Positions 58,857 through 64,000 of a DNA stretch of 64,000 nucleotides are shown here, piece after piece. Both the position numbers and the translations under genes were made by a program. Below the pieces are notes generated by a model. The model made no database searches. It was given only the letters and a program-made list of their open reading frames with translations, and had not been told where the DNA came from. Numbering within the stretch: the stretch's first letter is position 1; each line of letters begins with the position of its first letter. Origin of the DNA: Deferribacteraceae bacterium (GTDB lineage: Bacteria; Chrysiogenota; Deferribacteres; Deferribacterales; Deferrivibrionaceae); NCBI GenBank assembly GCA_020054865.1, contig JAIHAR010000001.1, positions 62,001-126,000 of the forward strand. Reading direction: 5' to 3'.

Positions 58857-61658
58857 ATGGAGTATAAAGACACCTTAAATCTGCCTAAGACCGATTTTCC
58901 TATGAAAGCAAACCTTAGCAACAGTGAGCCCGAAAGGATTAAAAAGTGGGAAAACGATAAACTTTACCAAAAAATCGTCGAATCAAGAGATAAAAATAAA
59001 AAATACATACTTCACGACGGCCCCCCTTACGCAAACGGCCACATACATATTGGTCACGCACTGAATAAAATTTTGAAAGATTTTATTATTAAAGTAAAAA
59101 CACTCCAAGGTTACTACACCCCTTATGTGCCTGGCTGGGATTGTCATGGTTTACCGATTGAGCATCAGGTAGATAAAATGCTCGGCAAAAAGAAATATGA
59201 AATGGAAAAATCCCAGATAAGGAAAGAGTGCAGAAAATACGCTGAAAAATTTATTGATATACAAAGGGACGAATTCAAAAGGCTCGGAGTCCTTGGTGAC
59301 TGGGAAAATCCTTATATCACAATGGATTATGTATATGAAGCTGTTACACTAAAAGAATTATATAAGTTTTTTAAGAATAAAGGGGTCTATAAAGGACTAA
59401 AGCCTGTTTATTGGTGTACAAGTTGCGTGACTGCGTTGGCTGAAGCTGAAGTAGAGTACGACAATCATACATCAAACTCAATCTACGTAAAATTTCCTGT
59501 AAGAACAAATACTGCAAAAGAGTTAGGTATACCCGAAAACACAAGTGTAGTAATATGGACAACTACACCATGGACATTGCCTGCAAACCTGGGGCTTGCA
59601 TTTAATCCGGAGTACAAATACTCGCTTATAAAGATTAACGATACAGAAAATAAAAATCTCTCAAAAGGAGAACATATAATAGTTGCAAACGAACTGCTTG
59701 AAAAATTAACAGAAATTTTCAGCATCAGCTCTTACGAAAAAGTTAAAAGCTTTAGCGGCTCTGATTTCGAAAGAAAAACCGCCAAACACCCGTTTTATGA
59801 CAGAGATTCATTAATGATACTTGGTGACCATGTAACTCTTGAACAGGGTACAGGAATTGTTCACACTGCACCTGGTCATGGTCAGGAAGACTACGAAGTA
59901 GGCTTGAAATATGGTTTGGAAATCTTAAACCCTGTTGATGACAATGGTTTTTTCAAAAAAGATACAGAGATATTTGCCGGAGAACATATAGTAAAAGCAA
60001 ATGATAAAATAATTGCTTATATGGATGAAAATGGTACCCTTTTAAACTCTGGAAAAGTTGACCACTCTTACCCTCACTGTTGGAGATGTAAAAATCCAGT
60101 TGTTTTCAGAGCTACGCCACAATGGTTTATTTCGATGGAACAAAATAATTTAAGAGACAAGACTTTGGAAGAGATTAAAAAGATTAAATGGATTCCAGCC
60201 TGGGGTGAAAACAGAATTACGGCTATGATTGAAAATAGACCTGACTGGTGTATTTCAAGACAAAGAACATGGGGTGTACCGATAGCGGTATTTTTGTGTC
60301 AGGAGTGTGGCGAAATTATTATCAATGATGAAATAATGGATAAAGTTTACAATGCATTTCTAAAGCAAGGTGCAGACGCATGGTTTGACCATGACAATGA
60401 ATACTTCTTGGGTAAAGACTTTAAATGCCCACACTGTGACTCAGAAAAAATAAGAAAAGAAACTGATATTTTGGATGTTTGGTTTGACTCTGGCGTCAGT
60501 CACGCTGCGGTATGTGAAACAAGAGAAGAGTTGGGCTGGCCTGCCAATATGTATCTTGAAGGAAGTGATCAGCACAGAGGATGGTTTCACAGCACCATTT
60601 TAGAAAGTGTCGGGACACGAGGAAAAGCACCATATTCAGAAGTACTAACCCATGGTTTTGTGGTTGATGGTAGCGGTAAAAAAATGTCAAAATCGCTTGG
60701 AAACGTTGTCACACCTGAGGAAATAATCAAGAAATATGGTGCGGAAATTTTGAGACTTTGGGTAGCTGCAGAAGATTATACTGAAGACGTCAGGATATCT
60801 CAAAACATTATCACAAGACTTGTAGAATCATATAGAAAAATTAGAAACTCTTCAAAGTATATCCTTGGCAATATTTCTGACTTTAATCCTGATACCGATA
60901 TGGTAGATTTTGAAAACTTGCTTGATATAGACAAATATATGTTAATGAAATGGCAAAAAGTTAAGAGTAAAGTATATGAAGCCTTTGATAAATACCAGTT
61001 CCATATTTTTTATCATACGCTTAACAACTTTTGCATTAATGACTTATCTGCGTTTTATCACGATATAATTAAAGACAGACTATACTGTTATAAAAAAGAT
61101 TCAAATTTTAGAAGGTCTGCTCAAACAGTAAACTTTGTCATACTGAAAGAGCTTTGCGTGCTAATGTCACCTATTCTTTCTTTTACTGCCGATGAAGTCT
61201 GGGAATATTTGCCGGAATTTAAAGGTAAATCAAGGTATGTTTTTACTGAACATTTTGCTCCCGTAGATGAATCAATATTTGATGATAAACTTTATAAAAA
61301 ATGGGAAACAATTTACGAAATAAAAAAAGATGTAAATAAAGCTCTCGAACTAAAAAGAGTTGAAAAGGTTATTGGCCATCCACTTGATGCCAAAGTAACA
61401 ATTGGAGCAAGTGATGATATACTCTCTATTCTTAAAGCTGATGAGGGGATAGAAAAGATATTCATTGTTTCAGAAGTTGTGTTGAAGAAATTTGAAGAGG
61501 TTGAAGAGGGATTTATCCCTGAAAACAGAAAACTTAAAATTGCTGTAGAGGCATCAAATAATGAAAAATGCGAAAGATGCTGGATAAAATCTGAAACTGT
61601 TGGTAAGTTTGAAGACCACAAGACTATCTGTGAGAGATGCTATAACGAAATTTCTTAA
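58857..61658 (+). CDS. ileS: Isoleucyl-tRNA synthetase
   Basis: A 933-aa class I synthetase. HIGH is in NGHIHIGHALNK (about 60-71), and KMSKS in GKKMSKSLGN (about 603-612). The editing (CP1) domain is present (WTTTPWTLPANLGLAFNP, GTGIVHTAPGHGQEDYE). The C-terminal zinc site is CERCW...CERCY. It is the type with a C-terminal zinc finger found in most bacteria. Its own terminator follows. Confidence 0.98.
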   Translation: MEYKDTLNLPKTDFPMKANLSNSEPERIKKWENDKLYQKIVESRDKNKKYILHDGPPYANGHIHIGHALNKILKDFIIKVKTLQGYYTPYVPGWDCHGLPIEHQVDKMLGKKKYEMEKSQIRKECRKYAEKFIDIQRDEFKRLGVLGDWENPYITMDYVYEAVTLKELYKFFKNKGVYKGLKPVYWCTSCVTALAEAEVEYDNHTSNSIYVKFPVRTNTAKELGIPENTSVVIWTTTPWTLPANLGLAFNPEYKYSLIKINDTENKNLSKGEHIIVANELLEKLTEIFSISSYEKVKSFSGSDFERKTAKHPFYDRDSLMILGDHVTLEQGTGIVHTAPGHGQEDYEVGLKYGLEILNPVDDNGFFKKDTEIFAGEHIVKANDKIIAYMDENGTLLNSGKVDHSYPHCWRCKNPVVFRATPQWFISMEQNNLRDKTLEEIKKIKWIPAWGENRITAMIENRPDWCISRQRTWGVPIAVFLCQECGEIIINDEIMDKVYNAFLKQGADAWFDHDNEYFLGKDFKCPHCDSEKIRKETDILDVWFDSGVSHAAVCETREELGWPANMYLEGSDQHRGWFHSTILESVGTRGKAPYSEVLTHGFVVDGSGKKMSKSLGNVVTPEEIIKKYGAEILRLWVAAEDYTEDVRISQNIITRLVESYRKIRNSSKYILGNISDFNPDTDMVDFENLLDIDKYMLMKWQKVKSKVYEAFDKYQFHIFYHTLNNFCINDLSAFYHDIIKDRLYCYKKDSNFRRSAQTVNFVILKELCVLMSPILSFTADEVWEYLPEFKGKSRYVFTEHFAPVDESIFDDKLYKKWETIYEIKKDVNKALELKRVEKVIGHPLDAKVTIGASDDILSILKADEGIEKIFIVSEVVLKKFEEVEEGFIPENRKLKIAVEASNNEKCERCWIKSETVGKFEDHKTICERCYNEIS

Positions 61659-61665
61659 ATTTTTT

Positions 61666-61689
61666 AGGGGCTTTGCGCCCCTTTTTTTA
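61666..61689 (+). terminator. Rho-independent terminator of ileS
   Basis: AGGGGC, loop TTTGC, GCCCCT (61666-61682) followed by seven T. Confidence 0.9.
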
Positions 61690-61707
61690 TAATCTGAAGG
61701 AGTAATT

Positions 61708-62193
61708 ATGAAAAAATATCTTCCTATAATTTTTATCTTGGTGTTAATTGATCAAGTAACAAAATTTTACATAAAACACGTTTTTGATCTATATGAAACA
61801 AAAGAGATAATACCGGGTTTTTTCAATCTTACTTTTGTGCTAAACCCCGGGGCTGCATTCGGTTTTCTTGCAAAATTAAATGAGTCGTTCAGGCAGATAT
61901 TTTTCATTATAGTAACAACTATTGCTATAATTATAGTTATCTACCTTATGTATAAAGAAATGCAACATAAACTCAGGGCATTTTCATATGCTTTAATCCT
62001 CTCAGGTGCTATTGGCAACTTTATTGACAGGATTTATCTTGGAAGTGTTGTTGACTTTCTGGACTTTTATATAAAAAATTATCACTGGCCTGCTTTTAAC
62101 ATAGCTGATTCCTGCATCACCGTCGGGATAATTTTGTTAATATTAGATATGATAATAAATAAAAAGGGGGCACAAGATGCTAATCAAACCTAA
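61708..62193 (+). CDS. lspA: Lipoprotein signal peptidase (signal peptidase II)
   Basis: Cleaves prolipoprotein signal peptides in the inner membrane. The 161-aa protein has four spans. LIDQVTKFYIK and FVLNPGAAFGFL are followed by the catalytic aspartates in GNFIDRIYLGSVVDFLDF and FNIADSCITVG. It overlaps purH by 17 bp, so the two are translationally coupled. Confidence 0.96.
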   Translation: MKKYLPIIFILVLIDQVTKFYIKHVFDLYETKEIIPGFFNLTFVLNPGAAFGFLAKLNESFRQIFFIIVTTIAIIIVIYLMYKEMQHKLRAFSYALILSGAIGNFIDRIYLGSVVDFLDFYIKNYHWPAFNIADSCITVGIILLILDMIINKKGAQDANQT

Positions 62194-63730
62194 AAGAGCT
62201 CTAATAAGCCTGTCGGACAAAACGGGTATTGTAGAGTTTGCAAGCAAGCTTAATAAGTTAGGAGTTGAAATTATTTCGACAGGAGGAACAGCCAAGCTGT
62301 TAAAGGAGTATAAAATCAACATAGTGGAAATTTCTGAATTCACCGGATTTCCGGAAATCCTTGACGGCAGAGTTAAAACTTTAAACCCTAAAGTACATGC
62401 CGGAATTTTGAACATAAGAGATAATGAAGCCCATCAAAAGACTATGAAAGAACTCGGGCTTGTTGATATTGATATGGTGGTTGTAAACCTTTACCCTTTT
62501 GAAAAAACCATTTCCAATAAAGATGTAAAGCTTGATGAAGCAATTGAGAATATAGACATTGGCGGCCCTACAATGATAAGAAGTGCTGCCAAAAATTTTA
62601 AATTTGTTTCTGTTATAGTTGATAATAATGATTTTGGAAAAATAGAAAAAGAGCTTGAGGAAAAAGGTGGCATAACTTATGAAACAAGAATAGACCTTGC
62701 AAGGAAGGCTTTTACTCATACTGCAGTTTATGACAGTATTATCTCAAACTATTTCAATCAAATACTCAACATCAAATTTCCGGAAGAAATAGCAATAGCT
62801 GCCAGAAAAAAACAGGGTATGAGATATGGAGAAAATCCTCATCAGGAAGCAGCATTTTATACTCAGCCAAATATCAAAGAACCAAGTGTTTCCACAGGCA
62901 AACAGTTGCAAGGGAAAGAACTGTCATTTAATAACATCATAGATATAAACGCTGCGGTAGAAATTGTTAAAGAATTTAAAGAACCCGTGGTAACAATAAT
63001 AAAGCACACAAATCCTTGTGGGACAGCCATTGGGGAAAACAATCTGGATGCATACTTAAAGGCGCTTGAATGCGACCCCGTAAGTGCATTTGGGGGTATA
63101 GTTGGAACAAACAGGGAAATTGGAAAAGAATTGGCTGAAAAACTGGCAGAAATTTTCCTGGAAGTGGTAATTGCGCCAAAATTCGATAATGAAGCACTTG
63201 AAATATTGTCTGCCAAAAAAAATCTAAGACTCATTGAGATAGAAAATCTTGACAATTTTATCAGAGATGAAGAGCTTGATATTAAAAAAGTTACTGGCGG
63301 AATGCTTCTTGCTGACCGCGACCTGCATGTATTTGAAGACGTCAGAACACTTGAAGTACCTACAAAAAGAAAACCCACTGAAGATGAATATAAGGCTCTA
63401 AATTTTGCATGGAAAGTTGCAAAACACGTAAAATCAAATGCAATAGTTTATGCTAAAAATGACAGAACAATTGGTGTTGGTGCTGGCCAGATGAGTCGTG
63501 TGGATTCATCAAAAATTGCCGCAGACAAAGCAAGAAGCCCTCTTAAGGGGTGTGTAATGGCAAGTGATGCATTCTTCCCTTTCAGAGACAGTGTTGATGA
63601 GGCAGCTTCAAGAGGCATAACTGCTATTATTCAGCCTGGTGGTTCAATCAGAGATAAAGAGGTGATTCAGGCCTGTGACGAGCACAACATAGCAATGGTT
63701 TTTACAGGCATAAGGCATTTTAAACATTAA
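62177..63730 (+). CDS. purH: Bifunctional AICAR transformylase / IMP cyclohydrolase
   Basis: Last two steps of IMP synthesis. The 517-aa protein has an MGS-like cyclohydrolase domain (KRALISLSDKTGIVEFA, STGGTAKLL, NLYPFEKTI, IDIGGPTMIRSAAKNF). The transformylase domain follows (RYGENPHQEAAFYTQ, IIKHTNPCGTAIG, SAFGGIVGTNR, IGVGAGQMSRVDS). purD follows after 14 bp. Confidence 0.98.
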   Translation: MLIKPKRALISLSDKTGIVEFASKLNKLGVEIISTGGTAKLLKEYKINIVEISEFTGFPEILDGRVKTLNPKVHAGILNIRDNEAHQKTMKELGLVDIDMVVVNLYPFEKTISNKDVKLDEAIENIDIGGPTMIRSAAKNFKFVSVIVDNNDFGKIEKELEEKGGITYETRIDLARKAFTHTAVYDSIISNYFNQILNIKFPEEIAIAARKKQGMRYGENPHQEAAFYTQPNIKEPSVSTGKQLQGKELSFNNIIDINAAVEIVKEFKEPVVTIIKHTNPCGTAIGENNLDAYLKALECDPVSAFGGIVGTNREIGKELAEKLAEIFLEVVIAPKFDNEALEILSAKKNLRLIEIENLDNFIRDEELDIKKVTGGMLLADRDLHVFEDVRTLEVPTKRKPTEDEYKALNFAWKVAKHVKSNAIVYAKNDRTIGVGAGQMSRVDSSKIAADKARSPLKGCVMASDAFFPFRDSVDEAASRGITAIIQPGGSIRDKEVIQACDEHNIAMVFTGIRHFKH

Positions 63731-63744
63731 TAAAGGGGAAATAT

Positions 63745-64000
63745 ATGAATATATTACTCATAGGCTCAGGCGGAAGGGAACATGCAATAGCATGGAAGCT
63801 TGCTCAAAACGAGAGTATCCAGACAATTTTCTGTGCTCCTGGAAATGGCGGGACCAAACACGAAATAAAGTGCAAAAATACTGAAATTAAACCTGATGAC
63901 TTTGATGCACTCATCAAATTTGCAAAAGAAAACAATATCTACATGACTGTTGTTGGCCCAGAAGACCCTCTTGCACTTGGAATTGTTGACAGATTTGAAA
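63745..64000 (+). CDS. purD: Phosphoribosylamine-glycine ligase PurD (5' part)
   Basis: The first 85 codons are present; the gene runs off the window. NILLIGSGGREHAIAWKLAQ and CAPGNGG, then VVGPEDPLALGIVD, are the N-terminal domain signatures of PurD, which joins phosphoribosylamine and glycine. AAAGGGG precedes the ATG. Operon with lspA and purH. Confidence 0.96.
   Translation, partial: MNILLIGSGGREHAIAWKLAQNESIQTIFCAPGNGGTKHEIKCKNTEIKPDDFDALIKFAKENNIYMTVVGPEDPLALGIVDRFE

Noticed and set aside
1-64000. tRNA and rRNA genes
   Set aside because: I looked through the intergenic regions for tRNA-like arms and rRNA sequence and found none that I could support; tRNAscan-SE and barrnap would settle this.

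Overview
The window is AT-rich, gene-dense DNA from a Gram-negative, probably anaerobic or microaerophilic, flagellated or twitching bacterium. Gram-negative traits are HldD (LPS core heptose), a sigma-E / anti-sigma / RseB-like / DegP cassette and LspA. Anaerobe traits are superoxide reductase, two hemerythrin proteins, a 2-hydroxyacyl-CoA dehydratase pair and an AmrS radical-SAM enzyme. A 61-residue mature pilin, hemerythrin chemoreceptors and many hybrid kinases together suggest the phylum Deferribacterota (Deferribacter / Flexistipes / Calditerrivibrio type). This placement is inferred from gene content only.

Layout. 1-4.2 kb: queC (partial), a hemerythrin chemoreceptor, a DsbA/DsbC-like protein, then a very short type IV pilin with a small secreted partner. 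4.2-8.7 kb: an accessory patch with tandem short repeats, a REP-associated (Y1) transposase and two paralogous AAA-ATPase/PD-(D/E)XK genes; a third paralog lies at 23.65-25.2 kb. 8.7-16.4 kb: an ABC-2 exporter operon, asd, hldD-speB, HU, a cupin regulator and a J-domain protein. 16.5-22.4 kb: an overlapping minus-strand operon ispB-amrS-apbE-NusG_II-Gx transporter-maf-acyl-CoA ligase. 25-33 kb: a FapA/DUF342 protein and three overlapping hybrid histidine kinases. 33-41 kb: alanine symporter, ornithine-cyclodeaminase family, superoxide reductase, dehydratase/activator, RtcB, EVE and PilZ. 41-42.6 kb: gene debris and a REC-DHp protein lacking a kinase domain. 43-50 kb: HDOD, bacteriohemerythrin, the sigma-E operon with a recognisable autoregulatory promoter, and an acyl-CoA synthetase. 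50-64 kb: a decayed hybrid kinase, a purine operon (purS-Q-L-F), tandem GntR regulators, rlmB, two SpmA/SpmB-like membrane proteins, ileS, lspA, purH and the start of purD.

The most striking item is directly behind purF (50410-50763, minus). This thioredoxin-fold (YuzD-like) gene carries an in-frame TGA at codon 20. About 14 nt after it comes a small hairpin whose apex (UGC-AGGUU-GCG) closely resembles the fdhF SECIS element of E. coli. The strong Shine-Dalgarno and start codon lie upstream of the TGA, so a normal gene caller would report only the truncated 75-residue C-terminal part. I read it as a probable selenoprotein of a family I do not know as selenocysteine-containing.

Other points of note: two of the three AAA/PD-(D/E)XK paralogs have consensus promoters placed so that transcription should start at the ATG itself (leaderless mRNA). 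The short pilin plus secreted partner resembles the split PilA-N/PilA-C arrangement of Geobacter. Several signalling genes are degraded or lack key domains.
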